From Streptomyces aureus (GTDB lineage: Bacteria > Actinomycetota > Actinomycetes > Streptomycetales > Streptomycetaceae), in contig NZ_KL647041.1 in assembly GCF_000725495.1 (NCBI RefSeq), positions 64,721 to 128,720 on the forward strand: a stretch of 64,000 nucleotides of DNA, read 5' to 3'. The translations under genes and the position numbers were made by a program. Below, in pieces: positions 24,616-32,947 of the stretch (position 1 is its first letter; each line of letters opens with the position of its first letter). Under the pieces are notes generated by a model. It ran no database searches, was not told the origin of the DNA, and was given only the letters and a program-made list of their open reading frames with translations.

Positions 24616-24643
24616 GGGAATTCTGTCCTGATTCCAGTCGTTG
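24616..24643 (+). promoter_or_regulatory. SigR-type promoter upstream of hrdD
   Basis: GGGAAT at 24616 and GTTG at 24640 give GGAAT-N18-GTT, the consensus of promoters read by the thiol-stress sigma factor SigR of Streptomyces. It lies 83 bp upstream of the hrdD start. Expression of hrdD from ECF sigma promoters is known in S. coelicolor; use of this copy is inferred. Confidence 0.65.
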
Positions 24644-24725
24644 ATTCCAGCAGATACCGGGCACCCGCAAGGGTGAAAACCGGTGTCCAGGACCACCCGC
24701 AAGCCCACCACGCAAGGGAGCACGC

Positions 24726-25724
24726 ATGGCAACCCGTGCCGTCGCCCGTCGTCAGTCCGCCACCGGCGGGACCGCCGACGCGGCACGCAGTGTTCGCGCC
24801 GGAGGCGGCGAAATCGCCGACCGCGACCTGGTCGGCATGTACCTCGACGAGATCGCGCGAACACCGCTGCTCGACGCCGCCAAGGAAGTCGAGTTGTCCC
24901 AGGTCATCGAGGCGGGTGTGTTCGCGCGGCAGATCCTCGACGGTGAGGCGGAGGCCAAGGCGGACGCGTCCCGCGAGGAACTGGAGGCGCTGGTCGCCGA
25001 CAGCGAGCGGGCGAAGGACGTCTTCATCCGCTCGAACCTCAGGCTGGTCGTGGCCGTGGCGCGCCGATACCCGCGCAGCGGCCTGCCCCTGCTCGACCTG
25101 ATCCAGGAGGGGAACGCCGGTCTGGTGCGCGCGGTAGAGAAGTTCGACTACCGCAAGGGCTTCAAGTTCTCGACGTACGCCACCTGGTGGATCCGGCAGG
25201 CCATCACCCGTTCCATCGCCGACCAGTCGCGCACGATCCGCCTCCCCGTCCACCTGGTCGAGGAACTGGGCCGGATCCGCCGTGTGCAGCGGGAGTTCAA
25301 CCGCGAGAACGGACGCGAGCCGGAGCACGCGGAGATAGCCGCCGAGCTCGGCACGACGCCGGAGCGGGTGGGCGACGTGCTGGACTGGGCCCGCGACCCG
25401 GTCTCCCTGAACATGTCGGTGGACGACGAGGGCGAGACCCAGTTCGGCGACCTGCTGGAGGACACCTCCGCGGTGTCGCCCGAGCAGTCGGTCCTCACCC
25501 TGCTGCGCAGCGAGGAACTGGACGACCTGATCGGCCACCTCGACCAGCGCACCGCCTCCATCATCAAGATGCGGTACGGCATCGTCGACGGCCGGGAGCG
25601 GACGCTCACGGAGGTCGGCAAGGAGCACGGGCTCACCCGCGAGCGCATCCGCCAGATCGAGAAGCACGCCCTGCTCGAGCTGAAGAAGCTGGCGCGCGAC
25701 ACCGGATTCGACGCGGCCGCGTAA
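24726..25724 (+). CDS. hrdD: RNA polymerase sigma factor HrdD (group 2 sigma-70)
   Basis: A 332-residue non-essential primary-like sigma factor; length and sequence agree with HrdD of S. coelicolor. Region 1.2 is DLVGMYLDEIARTPLL (from about residue 34). Region 2 runs from about 100 to 170, with NLRLVVAVARRYPRSG and FKFSTYATWWIRQAITR for -10 recognition. Region 3 follows, and region 4 has the helix-turn-helix LTEVGKEHGLTRERIRQIEKHAL (about 298-320). There is no long acidic N-terminal region 1.1, unlike HrdB. ATG 24726 starts MATRAVARR. The acetyltransferase neighbour and the SigR-type promoter support the identity. It is followed by a 6C RNA. Confidence 0.96.
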   Translation: MATRAVARRQSATGGTADAARSVRAGGGEIADRDLVGMYLDEIARTPLLDAAKEVELSQVIEAGVFARQILDGEAEAKADASREELEALVADSERAKDVFIRSNLRLVVAVARRYPRSGLPLLDLIQEGNAGLVRAVEKFDYRKGFKFSTYATWWIRQAITRSIADQSRTIRLPVHLVEELGRIRRVQREFNRENGREPEHAEIAAELGTTPERVGDVLDWARDPVSLNMSVDDEGETQFGDLLEDTSAVSPEQSVLTLLRSEELDDLIGHLDQRTASIIKMRYGIVDGRERTLTEVGKEHGLTRERIRQIEKHALLELKKLARDTGFDAAA

Positions 25725-25937
25725 CGGCGGCGGAGCGCGGGGGTGTTCATGGGGGACGGCGGGACGGGTGAGGCCCGAGGTCAGTGGGGTGGGCCGGACG
25801 GGCGAGGCGAGTGGGCCGTACGGGTCGATTCGCCGGACGGGCGACGGAGCCCGTCCGCCCTGTCCCCGCACGGCCCGGCCCGCCACGATGGCCACAAGTC
25901 GACCAGACATGGCCATGTAAGGCCGCTTCAACCCGCC
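25725..25937. other. Spacer between hrdD and structured RNA region
   Basis: The first 200 bp after hrdD contain GC-rich sequence without a gene. A promoter for the RNA downstream would be expected here or just after it; none was identified with confidence. Confidence 0.35.
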
Positions 25938-26051
25938 GGGCCCTGGGAACAAGACTTCAGGGCCCGCGCTTCGGGTCCTCACAGAGTCGAAGACGCGAGC
26001 GGAAGTCCCCAGCGGCACCCAGCGTGATCACCGGGCGGAAGCACTCCGCCC
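25938..26051 (+). other. Two extra hairpins upstream of 6C RNA
   Basis: GGGCCCTG/CAGGGCCC (25938-25965) and GGGCGGA/TCCGCCC (26033-26051) are perfect stems of 8 and 7 bp preceding the 6C core. They may be part of a longer precursor or a terminator for hrdD. Confidence 0.45.
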
Positions 26052-26060
26052 CCGAGAACC

Positions 26061-26155
26061 GAGTCCCGACGCACACCCCCCCCGCGCCGGGACTCCTCCA
26101 GAGCCGAGCTTTGGCGCCTCCCCCCCCGGCGCCGAAGCTCGGCTCCTTTGCTGTG
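26061..26155 (+). ncRNA. 6C small RNA (two C-rich-loop hairpins)
   Basis: Two consecutive hairpins each expose eight cytosines in the loop. The first is GAGTCCCG (26061-26068) with CGGGACTC (26088-26095), C-run 26076-26083. The second is an 18-bp stem (26101-26118 with 26128-26145, one G-T pair), C-run 26120-26127, followed by CTTTGCTGT as a terminator. This is the defining architecture of the actinobacterial 6C RNA, which in Streptomyces rises during sporulation and in mycobacteria (B11) pairs with G-rich ribosome sites. Exact ends are estimated. Confidence 0.82.
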
Positions 26156-26353
26156 TAGGGGCGGGTGTTGGGTGCCGGTGTCCGGTGGTGACTGGCGACT
26201 GGCCTGTGGTGGGTTCCGGGCAGGCCGACGGGCCACCCCGGACCTGAACCCCGGGGTGACCCGGACGGCAGATTCTGCCACAGCGACATAACCTGCCGTC
26301 GTCGACGGTCCACCGGGTGTCACCACCCCCGTCGCGCGCACCGGCGCGGACCG
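26156..26353. other. Gap between 6C RNA and WYL gene end
   Basis: About 200 bp of GC-rich sequence in which no gene, repeat or clear hairpin was found. Confidence 0.35.
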
Positions 26354-27337
26354 TCAGGTGCCGTCAGTCTCCGGCACCTCCCCCGCCCGACTCAGTCGTG
26401 CACCCAACTCCCTTACGTAATCCACAAGTTCTCTCGGCTCGTGCACCGTGAAGTCGCAGCCGACCATGGCGATCCGAATCGCCAGCCAGTCCACCGCGTC
26501 ACCGGAGGAGGCCCGTAGCCGGCAGCTGTGCTCGTCGACCGGCTCGGGAGCGCCGACCCACGCGGGCACACGCGCCGCGACGAACGCGGCCGGGGCGGCG
26601 AACGTGACGTCGTACGTATAGGTCTCCTGCCGCCGGTACATCGACTGCCGCAGGAATTCCGCGGCGTTCCCGGTCGGCAGCTCGCGGTGCGCGAACCGGG
26701 CCCCCGTGGCGAAGGGTTCGGCCACCCGGTCGACCCGGAACGTCCGCCAGTCCTCGCGGTCGAGGTCGTACGCGACGAGATACCAGCGGCGGCCCGTGGA
26801 GACCAGCCGGTACGGCTCCGTCAGGCGCCGCGACGGCGTTCCGTCCCCGGAACGGTAGGCGAACCGCAGCCGCTCCCGCCCGGCGATGCTCGACGCCATC
26901 ACGGTCAGGGTCTCCGGCGCGATGCTCGCCCCGTCGCCGCTCGTCAGCGGAGTGGTCGCGGCCTGGAGCGTGGACACGCGGTGGCGCAGCCGGGACGGCA
27001 GCACCTGCTCCAGCTTGGCGAGCGCCCGCACCGAGGCCTCGTCGACGCCCGCGACCGCGTGCCCGGCGCCGGCCCGCAGACCCACCGCGATGGCCACGGC
27101 CTCCTCGTCGTCGAGGACGAGCGGGGGCAGCGCCGTGCCCGCGACCAGCCGGTAGCCGCCGTCCGCGCCCTTGGTCGCCTGCACCGGATAGCCCAGCTCG
27201 CGGAGCCGGTCGATGTCACGGCGGACCGTGCGCCGGGACACCCCGAGCCGCTCGGACAGCTCGCCGCCGGGCCACTCGCGGGGCGTCTGGAGGAGGGAGA
27301 GGAGCTGGAGAAGCCGAGCCGGAGTATCCGTCGTCAT
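26354..27337 (-). CDS. HTH/WYL-domain transcriptional regulator
   Basis: A 327-residue regulator. The N-terminal DeoR-like helix-turn-helix (about residues 5-60, LLQLLSLLQTPREW, LSERLGVSRRTVRRDIDRL) is followed by a WYL domain (about 140-220; the family triad appears as RRWYLVAYDLDREDWRTFRVDRV) and a WCX-like C-terminal extension. WYL domains bind nucleic-acid or nucleotide ligands, and in actinomycetes such proteins often control the neighbouring transporter. ATG 27337 starts MTTDTPARLLQLL. It is divergent from the MFS gene, 62 bp away. Confidence 0.9.
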   Translation of the reverse strand: MTTDTPARLLQLLSLLQTPREWPGGELSERLGVSRRTVRRDIDRLRELGYPVQATKGADGGYRLVAGTALPPLVLDDEEAVAIAVGLRAGAGHAVAGVDEASVRALAKLEQVLPSRLRHRVSTLQAATTPLTSGDGASIAPETLTVMASSIAGRERLRFAYRSGDGTPSRRLTEPYRLVSTGRRWYLVAYDLDREDWRTFRVDRVAEPFATGARFAHRELPTGNAAEFLRQSMYRRQETYTYDVTFAAPAAFVAARVPAWVGAPEPVDEHSCRLRASSGDAVDWLAIRIAMVGCDFTVHEPRELVDYVRELGARLSRAGEVPETDGT

Positions 27338-27399
27338 GTCCTCCAGGATGCCCGGGAACTAGGACACGATCTGACCTAATAGGCCCTTAGGTTTGTCGC

Positions 27400-29667
27400 A
27401 TGACCTCCACCGACCTCCCCGAAACAGCTCTCGGCGGCGACACCGCACCCGGCAGCCCGACGCCCGGCGCCGTGGCCGACCGGCGGCGCTGGCTCGCCCT
27501 CGCCATCGTGATGACCGCGGCCTTCATGGACCTGGTCGACGTCACGATCGTCAACATCGCGATCCCGTCGATCGAGCGGGACGCGGGCGCCACGTTCAGC
27601 CAGATCCAGTGGATCACCGCGGGCTACGCGCTTGCCTTCGCCGCGGGACTCGTCACCGGCGGCCGGCTCGGCGACATCCACGGCCGCAAGCGGCTCTTCC
27701 TCATCGGCGTGGCCGGCTTCACGGTCGCCTCCGCGCTGTGCGGCTTCGCCGTGAACCCGGAGATGCTCGTCGCCTCGCGCATCCTCCAGGGCGCCATGGC
27801 CGCGATGATGGTGCCGCAGGTCCTGTCGATCGTCCACGCGACCTTCCCGGCCCACGAGCGCGGCAAGGTCTTCGGACTCTTCGGCGCGATCGTCGGACTG
27901 GGCGCGGTCTCGGGCCCCCTCCTCGGCGCGCTGCTCACCGAGTGGAACCTGTTCGGTCTGGAATGGCGGCCGATCTTCCTCATCAACCTGCCGGTCGGCG
28001 TGGTCGCGCTGGTCCTGGGCCGCCGCTTCATCAGCGAGTCCAAGGCCCCGCGGGCCCTCAAGCTCGACCTCGTCGGCGTCGCCCTCGTCACGCTCGGCCT
28101 GCTGATGCTCCTCTACCCGCTGACCCGCGGCCGCGAGCTGGGCTGGCCGCTGTGGGGCTACCTGTCGATGGCCGGCTCCCTCGCCGTCTTCGCGGCACTG
28201 GTGGCGTACGAGAAGCGGAAGACGGCACGGGACGGTTCGCCGCTGATCGAGCTGTCGCTGTTCAAGGTCAAGAGCTTCGCGGCGGGCATCGCCGTGCAGA
28301 CCGTCTTCGGCGTCGCGCTCGGCATCTTCTTCCTGGTCTGGACGCTGTACATGCAGATCGGACTGGGCTGGCGCCCGCTGCACGCGGGCCTGACCGGAGT
28401 GCCGTTCTCGATCGCGGTCTCGGCCGCCGCGGGCATGTCCGTGCAGCTGCTCGTCCCGCGCTTCGGGCGCAAGGTGCTCCAGGCGGGCGCCCTGACCCTG
28501 GCGCTCGGCGTGCTCATTTACATCTGGGAGGCCGACCGCTACGGCATGCACATCCACTCCTGGCAGATGGCCCTCCCGCTGGTGGTCATGGGCGCCGGCA
28601 TGGGCTTCATCGTCGCCCCGCTGACCGACGCGGTGCTCTCGGAGGTCCCGCGCGAGCACTCGGGTTCGGCCTCGGGCCTGATCAACACCGTGCAGCAGAT
28701 GGGCAACGCGCTCGGCCTCGGCCTGGTCTCGGTCCTCTTCTTCGGAGAGATCGGCGACCGGCTGACCCGGGACCAGGTCGGCCCGGCCTTCGTGCACGCC
28801 TTCCAGCACGCGCTCGGCTGGGTCGCCGCCGTGCTGGTCGTCATCTTCCTGCTGATGTTCGCCCTGCCCAAGAAGCCGGCCCAGCACGTGGAGGGCGCGG
28901 GCGACGAGACGACGGCCCGGAGCGGGTTCAGGGCGAGGACCACGCCGAGGGTGAAGACCGCGCCCAGAGTGAAGGCCGTGCCCAGGGTGAAGGCCGTGCC
29001 GAAGGTGAAGACGAGGGCGAGGAGCAGGACCGGAAGCCGGAGTTCGTCGGCTGATCCCCCCACCGGTCCGCCCGCACCCGCGGGACGCGGAGGTCCGAAC
29101 AGAAGGGGCCCGGCACCTCGAGTGCCGGGCCCCTTCGGGCTCGAGGAGGCTCAGGGGCCGTCAGCCCAGCCGCGCCGCCCGGCGCTCCATCGCGTCCCGG
29201 GCCGCGTCCTCCGACGCGTACACCTCGCACATGTGCCGCCGGTCCGGCGTCGCCGTGTGCTCGACCTCCCACAAGGAGATCTCCTGCCCGTCACCCAGCA
29301 GGAACGCGTGCTCGTAGAGCGAGAAGCACAGCCCCGCCTGCCCCGCGCGGCAAGGACGCCCGAACGCCTGCGTGATCTGGTGCGCGAACGCCTCCCGGAG
29401 CAGCAGCGACGTCAGCTCCGCACCCGGCCGGTCCGCGTTCTCCGCACGGCGCAGAAGCCGGCGCGCGTGATCGGCGGAGTCGTCGGGCAGGTACGTGTGA
29501 CGCGGCTCGGGGATCGCCGACAGCTGCACGAACACCGGCAGCTCGAAGTCCGGAGCGTCCGGCGGCAGGGGAAGCCGGGCCGTGGCCGCGCGCAACTCCT
29601 CCTCGTCGGCGTAGACCTCGTGCTGCGCGTCACGGCCGGCCGCCGTGTTGTGCACCAGCTCCCATAG
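27400..29667 (+). CDS. DHA2-family MFS exporter, reading frame probably shifted near the 3' end
   Basis: A 14-helix drug exporter: FMDLVDVTIVNIAIPSIER after helix 1, motif A GGRLGDIHGRKR, and motif C-like GAIVGLGAVSGPLLGALL. The transporter proper ends at about residue 495 (ALPKKPAQHVE, near 28890). The uninterrupted frame then runs on to 29667, through a strong terminator (29102-29136) and antisense to more than 500 bp of the DUF6227-like gene, which is implausible. A one-base shift at about 28907-28912 would instead give a Glu/Gly-rich tail and a stop at 29052-29054, just before the terminator. The true gene is therefore probably 27400-29054. It is divergent from the WYL regulator. Confidence 0.8.
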   Translation: MTSTDLPETALGGDTAPGSPTPGAVADRRRWLALAIVMTAAFMDLVDVTIVNIAIPSIERDAGATFSQIQWITAGYALAFAAGLVTGGRLGDIHGRKRLFLIGVAGFTVASALCGFAVNPEMLVASRILQGAMAAMMVPQVLSIVHATFPAHERGKVFGLFGAIVGLGAVSGPLLGALLTEWNLFGLEWRPIFLINLPVGVVALVLGRRFISESKAPRALKLDLVGVALVTLGLLMLLYPLTRGRELGWPLWGYLSMAGSLAVFAALVAYEKRKTARDGSPLIELSLFKVKSFAAGIAVQTVFGVALGIFFLVWTLYMQIGLGWRPLHAGLTGVPFSIAVSAAAGMSVQLLVPRFGRKVLQAGALTLALGVLIYIWEADRYGMHIHSWQMALPLVVMGAGMGFIVAPLTDAVLSEVPREHSGSASGLINTVQQMGNALGLGLVSVLFFGEIGDRLTRDQVGPAFVHAFQHALGWVAAVLVVIFLLMFALPKKPAQHVEGAGDETTARSGFRARTTPRVKTAPRVKAVPRVKAVPKVKTRARSRTGSRSSSADPPTGPPAPAGRGGPNRRGPAPRVPGPFGLEEAQGPSAQPRRPALHRVPGRVLRRVHLAHVPPVRRRRVLDLPQGDLLPVTQQERVLVEREAQPRLPRAARTPERLRDLVRERLPEQQRRQLRTRPVRVLRTAQKPARVIGGVVGQVRVTRLGDRRQLHEHRQLEVRSVRRQGKPGRGRAQLLLVGVDLVLRVTAGRRVVHQLP
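29102..29136. terminator. Bidirectional hairpin terminator between convergent genes
   Basis: Fifteen-bp perfect arms (GAAGGGGCCCGGCAC and its complement) surround a 5-base loop. It lies between the expected end of the MFS gene and the convergent DUF6227-like gene. Confidence 0.88.
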
Positions 29668-29910
29668 CGTGACCGCGGAACCGTCGGCGAGCAGCCAGGT
29701 GTGCCGGTACGTCTCCCGGTGCAGCCCCGCGCTGTGGTGCGCGGAGTGCAGCGAACTGTCGTGCGCCAACGCGCAGTCGAGCCGCCGTATCGCCTCGTCG
29801 GGCAGCTCGAACGAGTTCAGGGCGCGGCCCAGAAGTCGTGCGAGATGCTCCTCCGGAGACTCGGGCGACTCGGGTGGTTCGTACGCTGCTGTCTCGTACG
29901 GAACGCTCAA
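29161..29910 (-). CDS. DUF6227-like conserved Streptomyces protein
   Basis: A 249-residue soluble protein of unknown function. It shows two similar halves: TWLLADGSAVTLWELVHNTAAGRDAQHEVYADEEELRAA and FLLGDGQEISLWEVEHTATPDRRHMCEVYASEDAARDA. The pattern is an internal duplication of a strand-rich module with LWE(V/L)xH. TTG 29910 is the likely start, with GGGAG five bases upstream (MSVPYETAAYE). No signal peptide or membrane segment is seen. It is convergent with the MFS exporter. Confidence 0.78.
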   Translation of the reverse strand: MSVPYETAAYEPPESPESPEEHLARLLGRALNSFELPDEAIRRLDCALAHDSSLHSAHHSAGLHRETYRHTWLLADGSAVTLWELVHNTAAGRDAQHEVYADEEELRAATARLPLPPDAPDFELPVFVQLSAIPEPRHTYLPDDSADHARRLLRRAENADRPGAELTSLLLREAFAHQITQAFGRPCRAGQAGLCFSLYEHAFLLGDGQEISLWEVEHTATPDRRHMCEVYASEDAARDAMERRAARLG

Positions 29911-30166
29911 GGTTTCTCCCGGCGTTGCTGCATGTCACCTTGTGGGTGCATACCGTAGCCCCTCGGTCGGACATCATGTCCTCGAACCGAGAAAACGTGC
30001 GGACGGAAAACGGACGGGCCGCGGGGCACGCTCCCCCACCGCCCACGACAACCTCAAAAGGCCCTCGTCAGACGGCACTTACGGTGACGCACCCGACCCG
30101 CGAAAGGTTCCGGCCGTTGGGCCCCCTTGTCCGGCGGAGCGCCCTTGCCGCGGCGGCGACCGGCGG

Positions 30167-31240
30167 CTACGAAGCCTCCGGGGGGCCTCCCCCCTCCCCC
30201 TCCCCGCCCACCCCACCCTCCCCGTACAGCTCCGTGTACGACGGCCACGTCCCGCCCGGGCCGGTCACCGGCTCCGCCGCCCGCACCGCCCGCACGATCG
30301 CGCGCGTCACCAGGTCGGCGCCCGCAGCGAGGATCTCGTTGAGCGCCGGCGGAGCCTCGGCGTCGAGCTGCCGTGCGCCCGTGGCCAGCGCGAACACGGT
30401 GTCCCCGTCGTTCAGCAGATGTACCGGCCGCACGGCTCGCGCGATGCCGTCGTGCGCCGTCCCGGCGAGCTTCTGCGCCTGCGCCCGGGTCAGGGCGGCA
30501 TCGGTGGCCACGACCGCGAGCGTGGTGTTCAGCGGCGGCGGCGCGTTCCTCGCGGCGGCCTCCGCCAGCCGCAGCCGGGCGGCCTCGCGCACCGCGGCGG
30601 ACGGTCCCGCCGTGCGCCCCCGCACCAACTCCCCGTACAACACCCCCGTTTCCGGCTCCACCACCGAACCCACCGCGTTGGCCACCACCAGCGCGGCCAC
30701 CGTGACACCGGATTCCAGCACGGTGCTCGCCGTCCCGACGCCGCCCTTCAGCTGCCCGGCCACCGCCCCGGTGCCGGCACCCACACCGCCCTCGGACACC
30801 GGCGCTCCCGGTACGCTCGCGTCGGCCGCCTCGACGGCCGCCCTCCCGGTGGACGCGTCCGGCCGCGCCCGGAAGTCGCCGCCGCGCCCGAGATCGAAGA
30901 CACAGGCGGCGGGGACTACGGGCACGACGTGCGTGGGATCCGGCCCCACGCGCACCCCGCGTCCATGCTCCTCCAGCCAGGCCATCACCCCCGACGCCGC
31001 GTCCAGCCCGTAGGCGCTGCCGCCGGTGAGAACGAGCGCCTCGACCTTCTGCACGAGGTTGCGCGGATCGAGGGCGTCCGTCTCCTTGGTGCCGGGGCCG
31101 CCGCCGCGCACGTCCACGGCGGCGATCACGCCTCCCTCGGGAGCGAGCACCACCGTGGTGCCCGTGAGCCAACCGTCCCCGCTGCGCGTCGCGTGCCCCA
31201 CCCGCAGACCCGCTACATCCGTCAGAGCGTCAACTGTCAT
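30167..31240 (-). CDS. P1-family peptidase (DmpA/BapA-like N-terminal nucleophile hydrolase)
   Basis: A 357-residue self-processing aminopeptidase/amidase. Residues LNTTLAVVATDA contain the autocleavage point of the family: the Asn238-Thr239 bond would be cut so that Thr239 becomes the N-terminal nucleophile (Ser or Thr in relatives). The N-terminal DVAGLRVGHATRSGDG, LTGGSAYGLDAASGVMAWLEE and GAGTGAVAGQLKGG are hallmark segments. Relatives cleave N-terminal residues or beta-peptides. ATG 31240 overlaps the LtrA stop upstream by 11 bp, so both are probably translated from one transcript. The C-terminal 20 residues are Gly/Glu-rich and disordered. Confidence 0.9.
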   Translation of the reverse strand: MTVDALTDVAGLRVGHATRSGDGWLTGTTVVLAPEGGVIAAVDVRGGGPGTKETDALDPRNLVQKVEALVLTGGSAYGLDAASGVMAWLEEHGRGVRVGPDPTHVVPVVPAACVFDLGRGGDFRARPDASTGRAAVEAADASVPGAPVSEGGVGAGTGAVAGQLKGGVGTASTVLESGVTVAALVVANAVGSVVEPETGVLYGELVRGRTAGPSAAVREAARLRLAEAAARNAPPPLNTTLAVVATDAALTRAQAQKLAGTAHDGIARAVRPVHLLNDGDTVFALATGARQLDAEAPPALNEILAAGADLVTRAIVRAVRAAEPVTGPGGTWPSYTELYGEGGVGGEGEGGGPPEAS

Positions 31241-32444
31241 ACGCCCAGTGTTCCCTGGACTTCATCACCACCCCCGCCGCCACGGCCAGCGCGGAGACGA
31301 TCCCGGCGGCGAGGACCGCGCCCTCGCCCAGGAAGGTGCACAGGATGACCAGCAGCGCGGCGCTCGGCAGGACGATCTGCTGGCCGATGCCCACCTTGAA
31401 ATGCCGGGAGTGCAACGCCCAGACGGCGAGGAGGTACAGAGCGGTCGGCAGGGTCACCGCCGCGGAGGCCGAGAGCGTCGAGATGTGCGCCGTGCCGACC
31501 GTCTGCTCCACCGCGACCTCCAGGCCCGCGCCGATCGCGGCGGCCGACGAGAAGATCAGATAGTGGCCGTACCCCCACAGGAAGGCCTGTCCGCTGGACC
31601 GCAGATGGCCGTGGATCGGTACCGCGAAGTAGATCCACCAGGCGGAGAACACGATCAGCAGCCCGCCGGCGGCGATGGGCAGCAGTTCGTTCAGCGCGTC
31701 GTGCTCGTCGACGGCGGACTTCACCGCGACGGTGGCGGCGGCGATCGTCTCGCCCAGCACGATGATCGTGAACAGTCCGTACCGCTCGGAGATGTGGTGC
31801 GGATGCCAGGACGTGGTGAAGTCCTTCTCCGCGAACAGCGGGACGCACAGCTCCGCGACGGCCGCCGCCAGGAAGACCCAGGGCCGGGCCGCCTCCGGCG
31901 CGAACAGCAGGCCGAGCCAGGCGATCTGGCACAGCAGTACGCCGCCCGCGTACCGCAGCGCCATCGTTCTCTCGGTGCCCTCGGTGGAGCGGGCCACCCG
32001 CAGCCACTGGGCGATCATCGCGAACCGCATGATCGCGTAACCCAGCCAGACGACCAGGAAGTCATGGCTCTCGAACGCCTTGGACACCCCGGCCGCGAGG
32101 ACCAGGACGCCGGCGATCTGCACCAGCGTGACGACCCGGTAGAGCACGTCGTCGTTGTCGTAGGCCGAGGCGAACCAGCTGAAGTTCATCCACGCCCACC
32201 AGATGGCGAAGAAGATCATCGCGTAATTGAGGATGCCCTGCCCCGCGTGACCGGCGGCCACGGCGTGCACCAGCTCGGCCCCCGCCTGGGCGATGGCCAC
32301 CACGAAGCACAGGTCGAACAGGAGCTCCAGTGGTGACGCCACGCGGTGCGCCTCGTCGCGGCCGCGGGCGGTCATTCTGCGCAGTGTCCGGCGGCCCTCG
32401 GGCCGTGGCGCCGAGGGGGACTCCGGAGCGGAACGGGAGGTCAT
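31230..32444 (-). CDS. Low temperature requirement protein A (LtrA) family membrane protein
   Basis: A 404-residue integral membrane protein with about 10-11 helices. SPLELLFDLCFVVAIAQ opens the conserved LtrA domain, AIWWAWMNFSWFASAYDNDD is a signature loop, and HHISERYGLFTIIVLGE is another. The family is named from a Listeria gene needed at low temperature; its molecular job is unknown. ATG 32444 starts MTSRSAPESPS, giving a 40-residue cytosolic lead; a much longer open frame upstream runs antisense to other genes and is discounted. It overlaps the P1 peptidase gene. Confidence 0.85.
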   Translation of the reverse strand: MTSRSAPESPSAPRPEGRRTLRRMTARGRDEAHRVASPLELLFDLCFVVAIAQAGAELVHAVAAGHAGQGILNYAMIFFAIWWAWMNFSWFASAYDNDDVLYRVVTLVQIAGVLVLAAGVSKAFESHDFLVVWLGYAIMRFAMIAQWLRVARSTEGTERTMALRYAGGVLLCQIAWLGLLFAPEAARPWVFLAAAVAELCVPLFAEKDFTTSWHPHHISERYGLFTIIVLGETIAAATVAVKSAVDEHDALNELLPIAAGGLLIVFSAWWIYFAVPIHGHLRSSGQAFLWGYGHYLIFSSAAAIGAGLEVAVEQTVGTAHISTLSASAAVTLPTALYLLAVWALHSRHFKVGIGQQIVLPSAALLVILCTFLGEGAVLAAGIVSALAVAAGVVMKSREHWAYDS

Positions 32445-32541
32445 GGGGCCAAGCACAGCAGAAAAGCCCCGGAAATTCTCGCGCCCGGCGTCACCCGCTG
32501 CGGCGGCGCCGAGGGGGAGCCGCCCGGCGTACGCTGGGAGC

Positions 32542-32724
32542 ATGAGTCCCGCCCCCGCCCCCGAACCGCGTGATCCGAAGCCGGCCCTGGTCTTCGACGA
32601 TCCGCTGGACCAGCAGTCCTCGGACGATACGGATCGCGGGTGGGGCGAGCGGGCCGACAGCACCGGTGACAGTGCCGCGGACCTGAAGCGCTTCCTCGAC
32701 GAGAAGCCACCCCACCACCTCTGA
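32542..32724 (+). CDS. Small acidic conserved protein (60 residues)
   Basis: MSPAPAPEPRDPKP at ATG 32542, with GGGAG adjacent, begins a hydrophilic 60-residue protein rich in Asp, with core VFDDPLDQQSSDDTDRGWGE and the tail DLKRFLDEKPPHHL. Proteins like this occur widely in Streptomyces without a known role. It is divergent from LtrA. The coding call rests on the start site, codon bias and stop placement. Confidence 0.65.
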   Translation: MSPAPAPEPRDPKPALVFDDPLDQQSSDDTDRGWGERADSTGDSAADLKRFLDEKPPHHL

Positions 32725-32935
32725 GCCCGGCCCCACGGCTCCCGGCTCTGAGCCCGACCCCGCGGCTCCTGGCCCTGCGCCCGACCCCGCGGCTCCCGGC
32801 CCGGCACCCGGCTCTGCGACCCCCGGCCCCGTGATTCCAGGTCCCGGGAGTCCCGGCGCGGTGATTCCCGAAGCCGGGACGCCGGGCCCCGGGTCTCCCG
32901 CGGCCGGCGCCCGCCGTGTTCCCGGGCGTGTGCCG
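32725..32935. repeat. Degenerate CCCGGCTCC-type repeats downstream of small acidic gene
   Basis: About 210 bp of imperfect units such as CCCCGCGGCTCCTGGCCC and CCCGGGAGTCCCGG, with no terminator-like perfect hairpin and no gene. They separate the small gene from convergent mscL. Confidence 0.5.
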
Positions 32936-32947
32936 GGGGATCCGTCC

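Noticed and set aside
29055..29667. C-terminal 200 residues of the long MFS frame as a real domain
   Set aside because: It is Arg/Pro-rich, antisense to a conserved gene and crosses a strong terminator.
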